From Ditylenchus dipsaci (taxonomy: Eukaryota; Nematoda; Chromadorea; Rhabditida; Anguinidae), in the NCBI GenBank assembly GCA_004194705.1, contig SADC01000553.1, positions 62,001-126,000 of the forward strand: DNA of 64,000 nt. Reading direction: 5' to 3'. This document shows, one piece after another, positions 42,504 through 52,708 of this stretch. The translations under genes were made by a program, and so were the position numbers. How positions within the stretch are numbered: position 1 is the stretch's first letter; each line of letters opens with the position of its first letter. The notes under the pieces were generated by a model. It did not search any database. It saw only the letters and a list, made by a program, of their open reading frames with translations, and was not told the origin of the DNA.

Positions 42504-45500
42504 TATGGACTATAGCGAGAGCATCAAAAATTTGATTTTAAGAGAAACTTTAATAATGCCCAAGAAGTGATGGAGCCGTATGAATGTGAAATAAAAGGTT
42601 TTTTAATGTATTAAATTTTAAACATTAAAAATTTTAAGGAGAAATACCAAAATGGCTGTCTGTTACTCTGCTTAGAAATGGTCCTGGCAAGTTCAAATTC
42701 GGAGACACTGAATTTCGGCACTGGTTTGATGGAATGTCTTTTATACAAAGATTTCACTTCAAGACTCAAAAGTAGTTTGCATAATACTTCGGAATTTTCA
42801 AAATTTTAACTTCTAGTAGTTTTTATTCTAGATACACTAGATATGGCCTAGTTGGTTTTTCTTAAAATTTAAAGTCTGAACAAGTCTCAACAAAAAAACA
42901 AGTTTATGGCCGAATTTCGTGTTAAGACAAACCTTAACACGTCCAGCCCTGGTGGCCTTATTGTACTATACGGGTAGAGCAGAGTGCTGAACATGATGGT
43001 ACCGATCGTTTTGCTTCAATCCGTGACCGAGTTGGTGAAAAGGGCTCTGAAGGTAACAAACTATTTGTGATCGAAATCCAATTGCAGACCTCAAGTGGTG
43101 AGCCATGATTCTCAAACTGTACCCAGGCTCACAATATACTAAAATAACGCCAAGAGTTCAGCTTTCAAATGATAATACCGTAAAACCTCTATTAATCAGG
43201 CCTCCTCTAATTATCCGCCCCCTCTAATAATCCGGCCCTGGAAGGGGGTTGAAAAATAATCCGGCCCCTCTAATAATCGGCCCCCTCTAATAATCCGGCC
43301 CCCTTCAAAGAGCTTAAAAAGGTTTTTATTAATTTTCGGAAGGTAGAAATTACTAAGTAAGGTGAAATTTTTGACAGTACGATTATCTTGTATAAATTTT
43401 AGTGTCAATAAAGTATACCCTATTCAAAATTCAAATTTTTATAATTAACTGAGTTTAAAAAGTTTTATGGGTGTCTTGGGTGTTTAAGGAACCATGACTT
43501 TTGGGGGGCTAATTGACCATTATTTGATTGCTAATCTCATCACGTTTCCTTCATTTTGAACTTTTAAAGTTTTGGAAAAGTTATATGTCAATCTGGACAT
43601 TCTTGCTTACTATTTTCAAAAAAAGGCTAATGAAAGAAGGTAGTAACTGAAGTGCAATGTCAAAAGTCTAAATTTATTGAACAAATTTTATATTAGAATT
43701 TTTATTCGAACTTTTATTGTACTTTTTGTTTCCTATTTCACCAGCTTGTATTCATGGATCTCAGCATTCTAACGAGCTCTCAAACTGTTCTAAGTTAAGT
43801 CTGCAATGAGAAAACTAAGGAGTTTGAAAAAATAAAAATTTAAGGTTAAAAAGGAATAAGCTGCTATTTTTTTCAAACTTCTCATTTTTCAAATTTTAGA
43901 AATGACCGGTTTGATATTTCGTAAAAAAGCTGAGATTGAGGGCTACAAGCTCGTGCAGAAAGAAAATTAAAAATTACAATAAAGTCTAAATAAAAATTGG
44001 ATGAAAAATTTGTTTATATAGCTTACACCAAAACAATTTTTTCAGACGGTGCGCATGAGCTTTTGACAAAAATTTGAAACTGTCCGCGTTTTTTCTGACA
44101 CACCGTGTAGTCATTTTTCTGAAAATACAAATCAAGAATGTCCAAGTTATATTACTATCCTAAAATTAAAAAAAATTGCAAAAAAAAATAAATAAAGACA
44201 ATTATAAGAACAGAAAAAAGGTTAATTTAACAATCCCCCTCCTAAAAAGTCATCAACTTTTTCAAAAGGTCGAAAAATAATCCGACCCCTCTAATAATCC
44301 GGCCCCTCTATTAATCCGGCCCCTGGAAAGTAGTTGAAAAAATAATCCGGCCGGCCTAATTAATAGAGGTTTTACGGTAAGCATAAGCTTTTTTTGATTT
44401 GTATCGCTGCAATAAAACACCACCTGCTAGTCGGGGTAGGGATTCACAAAACGTTCTTCTCTGACTTTCTGCGAGCCATAAATTTGCTAAATGCTGAGAA
44501 GCAAAAGAAATGTTAAAATCTTACGGTCATTCTGACACTAATACGGCTACATATAATTATAAAATCGTGAGAAAATGTACAAATTCGATACATAAGTGTA
44601 ATACGAATTTCCCATACATTTTACCTACTGGAGAATCCTCGATTCTGACACTGAATTCGTGTTCAGCGTTGTTGTTTGCATAAAACTGCTTTTAAAAACA
44701 AAAAAGGGCTCTCAATTCAAAATTCTGCTGGAGACAATGAACATTTAATTTCAAATTTAAATATTTATTGTCTTGAGCGGAATTTCAAACATGACAAAGA
44801 ATTTTTGAATGAAAAGAATTTCATAAGTAAATTAAGCACGCCAAATACGAGTCCAATTTTAAAATTAAGGGTTCTCTCGACAAATAAAACTTATTCGAAA
44901 TACGTCTTACAACTATGTATTAATTTTGTACATATTGTCCTAGTTTTATGATTAGATGTTACCGTATTTAATGCCAAAATAATCTTCAGCCTCTGAAGTT
45001 TGAAGTAAGTCTAAAGTTTTTAGATGCTTTTCTCTGCTAAGTACTTACAGAGTGATAGTTACAAAAGAAACTCGTCAGCTAATAGAATCGTAGTTTCCGA
45101 GTTCGGAACAAGAGCCTTTCCAGATCCTTGTAAGAATTTATTCAGCCGGTAATTTTCAAGAAACATAAACGCAAAAGTGAACTATGGAGCACTCAAACCT
45201 GAGGCCCTTAGTCAAATTAACTTGGAAGACCAAGGTAGACTTTTTTGCGCCGAAATTTTTTGATTTCATTTTTAAAGTGCAATAAAACATGGTTACCCCC
45301 CTACTCCCTAAGGTTGGCTTCTACCCTGCCACTCTACTGTGGATTGCCGGTGTATAGAGAGAATAAGTTGAAAATGTGAATTTATTTTTTTTTGAGACTT
45401 CATGTGATACAATAGTGCAGTCAAAAAAATCAAAAAATTGCCTTGGTACCCCAAGATGATTTGACCAGGCGGAAGAGCGTACTTTAAATTAAGCCGAACT

Positions 45501-48500
45501 AATTCAGGTATTTCACCTATTACTTAGGATCTGAGGACTATACTGATAACTGTGTTGTAAATTTTCTGACCTGTGGAGATTCTGTCTATACTTGCACCGA
45601 GCATCCATTGGTTACTAAAATAGACCCAGATAATTAGACACACTTGATAAGGTCAGTTTTTGGTTGTTAACATGCTTGCATGCTCTAAAAGCTCAACATT
45701 TTTGACGGATTTTGACAAAAGGTTCCTGTTTTCGATGGATCAATCTCGGGTCATATTTCTTTGGCATAGGTCTTATTTAATTATTTTTTAAACATGCTGA
45801 CAATAGTCAAAGAATTTTTTTTTGCTTGCGGTTTGGCTTGTTAACTTGCACCGAAAATTTTTTTTATTATTCAACATAACTGTCTTACAGCAGACAAATT
45901 TAAGATTTTTTTAGGCAAATTTATCTAAATGCATCTCATTACATACTTGCTCTGCACATCATCATTACGACAACCAACACAACATTTTTAATATCGGCAT
46001 GCGGTTTGGCAGAAAGTCTAGCTACGTGTTTGTAAAAACAGAACATTGTAGTGGTAAAAAAATTATATTTTCATTTTTATTTTAAAGTCATAAAATGTTA
46101 GGGTGCATTTAGAAAAAAATCTAGTGAACTATTTTTCGCCTTTATTTACTTTGTCTATAAATGCTCTGAATGCATAACTTAACAAATTAGTGAAGTGTCT
46201 AAAATTATCTACCTTAAATAGGCTTTACCCTGGCAAAAGCCTATAATTGAGCAAGCTTGATAGGCTACAAGAGACTGCTTACAGTTCATGATTATTAAAA
46301 TTTCTTACTTACAAAAAAATTTCATTATATTCAGCAACTTACCGTATTTCTCTATTTATTACCCCCTCTCTATTAATTACCTCCCATAGGCATCCTATAT
46401 CTCACCTCAAAAAATTATTTCGCACATCTGTTTTTTGCGCTATCTTAATCACCACGATCTTAGTTGATTCCACTTTTTGGATTTTGGTTGAGCACCCAAA
46501 AATTTCAAAATCAAAATAATTTTTTCCGATTTTCGGGGGTTGAAAAATAATTACCCCGGGTACTTAATAGAGAAAATACGGTATTTCAATATGAAAATTC
46601 TTTGCAGATGATGACAGCAAAAAGCAGTTAGAGAACAGCAAATTGATAGAGGAAATTCCCCTAATAGATCAAAAAAATCCTTCCTACATGCATAGTTTTG
46701 CGATGACTGAAAACTACTTGGTCGTTTTTGAAGCACCACTGAAGATGAATTTGTTGAAAATACTGACTGTGAAATTTACAAGTTTGTTCTACAAGTAAAA
46801 ATACTGTTTTTTATATAAGAAAATTAAGGCCGAACATTCCAAGACTGCATCAAATGGCACGACAATGATTTTACTTACATCCATGTCTTTAACCACAAAA
46901 CGGGACAAGGACTTAATGTTGTCTTTAAGTCACCGCCATTTTTTGTTTTCCATCATGCAAATGCTTATGAAAAAGATGGATTTCTAATTGTGGACTACTG
47001 TGCCTACCAAAATTAGATCTGAGCATGGCGTATTTGGATAACATCAGAAAGAGCAATGAAGTAGCCAGCAAAGTAGTGGTTTTATAGAAAAAAAAATGTT
47101 TTTTATTAAAACTTTTCGTGGCACTTTAAATGGGGGGGGGGGGTGAAAAGCTACTTAGGTTTGAAAAGTGGCTTCCATGGCGCAGTGCGTAAGCGCTCGC
47201 TTTTTTGGCCCAAATAGTGTTTTTTGGTGTTGCAGGTTCAATCCCGCGTAGTGGCACACTTTTGGTTGGCTTCTTTGGGCTGTTTAGAGGTAATTTGGGT
47301 CGCTGATTCCAAATCTGGCGTCAAAAAAGTCTAATTACATCTAAACTGCCCAAACAAGCCAAAAAAAAGTGTGCCACTGATTGGGATTGAACCTGCAACA
47401 CCAAAAAAACACTATTTTGTGCCAAAAGAAGCGAGCGGTTGGTATATTTTTGATTGTTTTATGCAAAAATGGTATTGAAAATTTAAAACAATTGCCTTGG
47501 TCCCCAAGCTGATTTACCGGAGGGAGTAAACTTTAATTGACTGGAGGGGTATACTTTAATCCAGCCTAAAAAAATTTAAAGGACATATCTATGATGCCAT
47601 TTTTAAAACGAATGGTTATTCCACTAAATATTGCGGAAGATACACAGATAGGAACAGATTTACTCAAATGTTTGGCCTATAAAAGCGATTGCACAGCGGT
47701 TTGGTGGAAAATACAAAGGATAAGATGGTTGTGGAAGTAACAGATGAGTCAATTTGTGATATTTGTAAGTTTATTTTATGAAAATTAAGATAATATTTCT
47801 TTAAAGTGACATGCACGGAGAAAAAGAGAGGATTAATATAGGATTTATAAGCATTCGACCTGAACCAATATAAGTTTTTTCGCCTCATATTTTAAAGTAA
47901 TGTAAGATCGTCAATATACGATTGAATGCGAAACTACAGCCGAACCTCAATAACCCGGTAACACAGTTGAGCGCATTGTCCTATATATGGGACACCCAAA
48001 TACGGCATATCCACGTCAAATTTCAGTCTTTCGGATATTTGTATTTGACTTGTAATCAAATACCGTATTTCCTCTAATAAGGCGGCCCCCCTCATTTTTT
48101 GACTAAAATTTCAGAGTTCAGGCCATTTTTGATTGACATTTTTCATATTTTTGGGGTTGGAAAAATAAGGCGGCCGGCCGCCTTTTTAGAAGAAATACGG
48201 TATGTAATTTGTTTTTGCAAAAACAAGCTGCATCATAGTGTGCGCATTTAAGGGTTAAATGTTTTACCAAGATGTTTTAGCGTTTGAGTTTCCCGCTACA
48301 ACTACAACTTTAATGCTAAAGGATATACTTTTCTTTACGGCGCTTCATTAGCACCCGAAAATAACCAAAAATCTTTTGTAAGTTGTTTTATTTTCCAAAT
48401 CGTATACAAATGCCTTTAAAAATTCAAGCTTATCAAAACAAATCCAAATACCAAAACATACACAAAGTGGGAAGCTGACACTTTGGATCAAAGTTGCACA

Positions 48501-48740
48501 GAGCCTGTGTTTGTTTCCAAGCCAGGAGCTACTCATGAAGATGATGGTAGATTAAAAAAATAAAATTAAGCTCAATTCTGCTTATTTAGGGGTAATTCTA
48601 AGTGCTGTGCTAACATTTGACGAGCACAGCCAATCATACATGGTCGTATTGGATGCTAAGACTTTTAAAGAAATTGCAAGATGTTACATCAAAGAAAAAT
48701 TCCTATAGCTTTTCATGGTATAGCGTTGAGTGGAAAATAA
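42504..48740 (+). CDS. Carotenoid oxygenase (RPE65/BCO family)
   Basis: Exons by splice sites and similarity: ~42504-42597 ([13 protein letters not shown]), 42639-42771 ([22 protein letters not shown]), 45051-45148 ([18 protein letters not shown]), 45508-45651 ([17 protein letters not shown]), 45915-~46030 ([15 protein letters not shown]), 46608-46794 ([18 protein letters not shown]), ~46829-47072 ([17 protein letters not shown]), ~47588-47766, 48281-48377 ([10 protein letters not shown]), ~48431-48546 ([16 protein letters not shown]) and 48590-48740 ([14 protein letters not shown], then FHG). The four histidines that hold the catalytic Fe(II) in this family are in AHHH, YMHSF, FHHAN and the final FHG. 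Such enzymes cleave carotenoids to retinoids or apocarotenoids. Several 1-base slips occur (e.g. near 45633, 47015, 48295, 48698), mostly at A or T runs. Introns hold foldbacks at 43176, 46341, 47160 and 48059. Confidence 0.85.
43176..44378. repeat. 1.2-kb foldback, CCGTAAAACCTCTATTAATC ends
   Basis: ACCGTAAAACCTCTATTAAT / ATTAATAGAGGTTTTACGGT ends; subterminal CTCTAATAATCCGGCCCC units repeat on both sides. Internal pairing of GATCTCAGCATTCTAACGAG (43750) with a diverged AGCTGAGATTGAGGGC (43935) marks an inner foldback. Confidence 0.88.
46341..46583. repeat. CCGTATTTCTCTATTTATTA foldback in an intron
   Basis: ACCGTATTTCTCTATTTATTACC and GGTACTTAATAGAGAAAATACGGT ends pair, with CCCCCTCTCT / CCGGGTA variation inside. 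Confidence 0.85.
47160..47450. mobile_element. tRNA-headed palindromic element (copy 2)
   Basis: Left half: GGCTTCCATGGCGCAGTGCG (A-box-like) then GCAGGTTCAATCCCGCG (B box). The palindrome GTGGCACACTTTTGGTTGGC mirrors GCCAAAAAAAAGTGTGCCAC. The right half carries, on the minus strand, GCAGGTTCAATCCCAAT and CCGCTCGCTTCTTTTGGC. The core GGTAATTTGGGTCGCTGATTC matches 25340-25565. Two tRNA-like promoters thus face each other across a hairpin. Confidence 0.8.
48059..48203. repeat. CCGTATTTCCTCTAATAAGG foldback, 145 bp
   Basis: ACCGTATTTCCTCTAATAAGGC at the left mirrors GCCTTTTTAGAAGAAATACGGT at the right; the shortest clear member of the family. Confidence 0.88.
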
Positions 48741-48865
48741 AAATACCTTTGAAAGAAATATTTTTTTAATAATAGCTCAAAAGGGAGGGGGGGGTGCACT
48801 GGTTTACTGTAAGAAAAGGCCATAGTTTGGGGATATCAAGCAAATGACCATAAAAATGAAAAATA

Positions 48866-48935
48866 AAAGTGGCTAGGACACATTTGGCAAGTTGAGGTTG
48901 CTGGTTCGAATCCACCTGGGTGCATACCTTTTTTA
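48866..48935 (+). repeat. tRNA-like fragment
   Basis: TGGCTAGGACACATTTGG and GCTGGTTCGAATCCACC (a good B box) are followed by CCTTTTTTAT, a Pol III terminator. The acceptor stem is not convincing; likely a tRNA-derived SINE head or tRNA pseudogene. The CAACAGGGGGAGCAAGGCAA motif lies just downstream. Confidence 0.5.
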
Positions 48936-49115
48936 TGACTTTTAGACATTTTTCGGACAACAGGGGGAGCAAGGCAATTTTTTCCAACTTTCGTTTTGCC
49001 AAATTTAGTTTTGCCATTTTTAGATTTTTCGCCAAGTTTTGTTTTGACAAAACCTACTTTTGCCAAGTTTGGTTTTCGCCAATTGTATCTTAGCCGTAAA
49101 AGTCATGTCAAGTCA

Positions 49116-49188
49116 AGAACTGTAGCGCAGTTGGACCGTGCTGAACCCATTACCCAGAGGTCGGTGGATCGAAACCACCCAGTGATAC
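49116..49188 (+). tRNA. Initiator-Met-like tRNA pseudogene
   Basis: AGCGCAG, CGTGCTGAACCCATTACCC, GAGGTCGGTGGATCGAAACC match the layout of animal tRNA-iMet (CAT anticodon, the ATCGAAAC T loop typical of initiators). The anticodon stem (GAA against CCC) and part of the acceptor stem do not pair, so a functional tRNA is unlikely. Confidence 0.55.
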
Positions 49189-49308
49189 CAGTGCTACCAA
49201 GGAAAATATAAAAGTTTTAATTCAAACCTAGCTTTTCATTCAAACTTGTTTGAAAATTTTATTTAAAGCCATTCACAGCTACTTCTTACAACCACAAAAG
49301 CATATAAC

Positions 49309-49665
49309 TCAATCCACAATAATACAAACAAATTTAACTAGCCGAAATTGTGGATCTTCCTTTTCCGCCAGAGAGACATCCGCTTCTTCTCGCTGCTGCT
49401 GATATTTGAAAGGCATTCCATTGTTGTTTATCCAGTTGATAACCAGGCACAAAACGATAACTGTTAGAAGGACCACAATAGATACTTGAAGAACTGTTCC
49501 TAGACTAATAGCATCCTGCCAAGAGCTAGAATCAGATGGGATTTGAGGAGGCATTCCAGGATGAGGAATGGGAGCAGGTCGACCAGAGGGCTTTTGACTA
49601 GCTGGTCTATAGGGACAGTTGAGATTGTAGCGCTTGCAAGCATAAGCATTAATCCAGGAACTCAT
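49309..49665 (-). CDS. Small single-pass membrane protein, 118 residues
   Basis: A single open exon from ATG at 49665. The N-terminal part is Cys/Tyr/Pro-rich (YACKRYNLNCPYRPAS, then GRPAPIPHPGMPPQIP); a hydrophobic helix (VSIVVLLTVIVLCLVI, residues about 63-78) follows; the C-terminal tail is charged (REEADVSLAEKEDP). No signal peptide, so the topology is uncertain. No family recognised, though the short Cys-rich/TM/Pro layout recalls adaptor-like membrane proteins. It follows the carotenoid oxygenase in the opposite orientation. Confidence 0.6.
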   Translation of the reverse strand: MSSWINAYACKRYNLNCPYRPASQKPSGRPAPIPHPGMPPQIPSDSSSWQDAISLGTVLQVSIVVLLTVIVLCLVINWINNNGMPFKYQQQREEADVSLAEKEDPQFRLVKFVCIIVD

Positions 49666-49985
49666 TGTAAATTATCTTACCAGGTTTGAAAAATAAGAGG
49701 AATGCCTGAAATTGGACTGATTGATTTACAAAAAGACGAGCAGTTAACACAAAAATAGTCTAACAATGCGTATTTTTGTCAATACAACACATTATATCTT
49801 ATCTAAGCAGATAATTTAAGACAATTTTACCTACATCCATTACTATTTACTATGTAGAAATGGCTGTTTATCCATCCCTTCGAAAATAAGTCGCGCGGAT
49901 TTAAATCAGGCGAATAAGGCGGCCAGCCAAACGGAGCAGAAACATTTGGAGTCCCTCAGCCCATCCAACGAAGAGAAAAATTGGG

Positions 49986-51300
49986 TTATCCGACATTTGC
50001 GCGCCGACATTTGCGCGCGCGACATTTCCGCGCCGACATTTCCGCGCCGACATTTGCGCGACGACGTTTCCGCGCCGACATTTCCGCGCCAAAATTGTTT
50101 TTTCTGGTCGAACAGCTCAACAACTCTCCTGAATGGTTCTTTCCCATCTTAGTTTTTTACCATCCCTAGGGTTTTGAAGTTTTTTTTTACCATCCTAGGG
50201 GTTTGAATCTCTTGCTAAATACCGTAAATCCTCTAATAGAGCCCCCCCCCTCTCCTAATAGAGCCCCCCCTCCTCGATATTTGACTAGAGTTTCAGAGTT
50301 AGCACCATTTTTGATTGACAATTTCAAGATTTTTCAGGGATTGAAAAATAAAGCCCCGGGGGCTCTATTAGAGGATTTACGGTAACACGATCGAAGGATT
50401 GAATAAAAATGACTGGTGTCACCTATCCTGGTGCTGAGACCTAGATGGATGAAATCTTTTTGTTCATCAAACTATGTTCAGCTCACGAATCTGGGTAGCA
50501 TACCTTGCTATTAGTAACTTTTAATTGAATTTAAAAAAGTTTTGAGTTTCGGAGTTGGAAGTCCTTCGGGATTGATGCTGGAACAAACCCCAACTGATCC
50601 AAACTAATACTAATTGATTCCAATACGTCGCAATTGATCCAAACTTAATCCCAACTACCGTATATCCTCTAATAGAGCACCCGGGGCTTTATTTTTGATC
50701 CCCCGAAAATCTCGAAATTGTAAATCAAAAATGGCCCTAACTCTGAAGTTCTAGTCAAAAAAGAGGGGGCGTGGTGTGGGGGGGGAGGCTCTATTAGAGA
50801 GAGGGACTCTATTAGAAGAAATACGGTAGTCTAATTAGCCATCTCAATAATAAATAATGAGCCAATCTTGACTACTCGACTACCACCACCTGGATACTAC
50901 CCAAGTATCATCATCTAGGTACCTGGCTAACACTACCAGGACTAGTGAGAATGGGTTTGGACCGTTAAAGGTAGATTACACCACTCAGGATAGTTGATGA
51001 TGATTGAAGATCAATAAGACCACTGAAGATTGTTCAGAACTGCTGAAAGCATTCAAGACCACTAAGGGTGGTTCAAAACCCCTAGGGATGGTAAAAAAAC
51101 TAAGATGGGAAAGAACCATTCAGGAGAGTTGTTGAGCTGTTCGACCAGAAAAAACAATTTTGGCGCGGAAATGTCGGCGCGGAAACGTCGTCGCGCAAAT
51201 GTCGGCGCGGAAACGTCGTCGCGGAAATGTCGGCGCGGAAATGTCGGCGCGGAAATGTCGCGCGCGCAAATGTCGTGGCGCGCAAATGTCGGATAACCAA
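49986..51300. repeat. Large foldback with 14-bp GACATTTCCGCGCC arms
   Basis: Left arm 49990-50095 is about seven 14-bp units; the right arm 51163-51293 is about nine units in reverse complement (GGCGCGGAAATGTC). Both continue inward through GTCGAACAGCTCAACAACTC and ACCATCCCTAGGGTTTT and their complements. The interior carries two independent CCTCTAATAGAGC foldbacks (50220-50383 and 50653-50828). Open frames in the arms are repeat-derived. Confidence 0.92.
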
Positions 51301-51309
51301 AAATTGTTA

Positions 51310-52177
51310 TTCAGCCAATTAGGCCAAGTTAAGGCCCAGTGAACTTTGTCCTGTCGTCGGTCCGATTGGAAGCAATGTTTTTCCTTGACTTTTACTAAAA
51401 TACGACATTTTAATTCTCGTTTGAATTACACTGGTACCCGCTTTTCAAAATAATTCCATTGACGGCGAGCATGCTACTTTAAAGTCTTAACTGTGATACC
51501 CTTATTAACTGTGCACAGTTGTTCTTATTGATTTTTTTCTTTCATGCTCTCCCAACAGAGTGAGAAAAATTAGATCGGGTGCCCGTAATGCTAGCTTTGA
51601 AAAAAATCTAGTCAAAATCATGGAAATCAAAAAACTTGTTTTTATAATTGATGATCGGAAAAAGTTGAACCGATCTGTATTTTTGCAGTTTTTGGGCTTA
51701 ATTCTATGACATTTGCTTGAAAAAAAACTTGGAGAGATTGTTATGAAAAATTTTATTTTCATGAAATAATCACAGGTTCGACGCCTCATATTGATTTCCA
51801 CACACATATGTAAATAGACAATATGATCTCTTATATAAACAACACAGTTAACAACACAGTTTTCAACATTTAACTTGGCTTAGCTTTCAGCCAACTGACA
51901 ATATTGGAAGTTTTATAAGCATGATTTTTAGCAAAATATATAAAATTTACATAACAATTATACAGAATTTATATACAGTTAAATACAATGTCTTTCTAAA
52001 AATTATGACTGGCCAATTAAAAATTATTATTTGGCAAAACATTCAAATGTTTGACATTGGTAAAACAAAAAAATGCAAATTACAAGCACATAATTACATA
52101 AAAGAATTACACAGAATTTTTTTTAAATCCCATATTTTTATATTAGGTGAGCTGTAAGCATTCGCAAATTTTTCGAA
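51310..52177. other. Interval without supported gene
   Basis: AT-rich, with short frames on both strands. A minus-strand frame (51505-51807) is Phe/Ser/Ile-rich and not recognisable. Nothing further is supported. Confidence 0.4.
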
Positions 52178-52360
52178 GGGGCATTGTTCTTATTGAGACC
52201 CCCCTACCCCCCCCCCAACATCAAAATTTTTTGCCTTGGTCCCCCTGTTGTGTCTGTGATTTACTATTATTATTTTCATAAAAACAACAGGAGGACCAAG
52301 GCAAAAATTTTTTGATGTGGGGGGGTTTGTCTCAGCAAGAACAGTGCCTGCGAAAGGTCA
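52178..52360. repeat. Foldback with the CCTTGGTCCCCCTGTTG motif in both arms
   Basis: CATTCGCAAATTTTTCGAAGG .. TTGTTCTTATTGAGACCCCC mirrors GGGGTTTGTCTCAGCAAGAA .. CCTGCGAAAGG; inner TTGCCTTGGTCCCCCTGTTG and CAACAGGAGGACCAAGGCAA pair. Confidence 0.9.
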
Positions 52361-52708
52361 GAACTGAAAAAACGAAGAAGGGTGAGTATTTTATGACGTT
52401 TGATAACATTTCTCTACTAAAAACCCTTTTCCTAAGAGGATCAGCGTAGGACAAAAAAAATCAGGTTTGCAAATTAAAAACCGAAATTGGACAGAAATCT
52501 ACTTATTTTTTCAAAAACTCCTTCAGATATTTTCCAAACCTCCTGATAACTCTAGCTTCACCCAAAACGAAAAATTAGTGCTAAACTGTGAAAAATGACT
52601 GACTTAAAAAATATACCACTAGATGAATCAAAGTGTGAAAAACAAGTATACAAACAAGTATTTTTGATTTGTTACCCTGTTTTGGAAAGCAAAGTATGAA
52701 GAGAAAAG

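Noticed and set aside
49116..49188. Functional initiator tRNA-Met
   Set aside because: B box and anticodon fit, but the anticodon stem and part of the acceptor stem do not pair.
49990..50095. CRISPR-like regular repeats
   Set aside because: Units are contiguous with no unique spacers and the genome is eukaryotic.
49901..50169. Arg-rich ORFs on both strands (also 51100-51342)
   Set aside because: Products of the 14-bp minisatellite, open in several frames and mirrored in the other arm.
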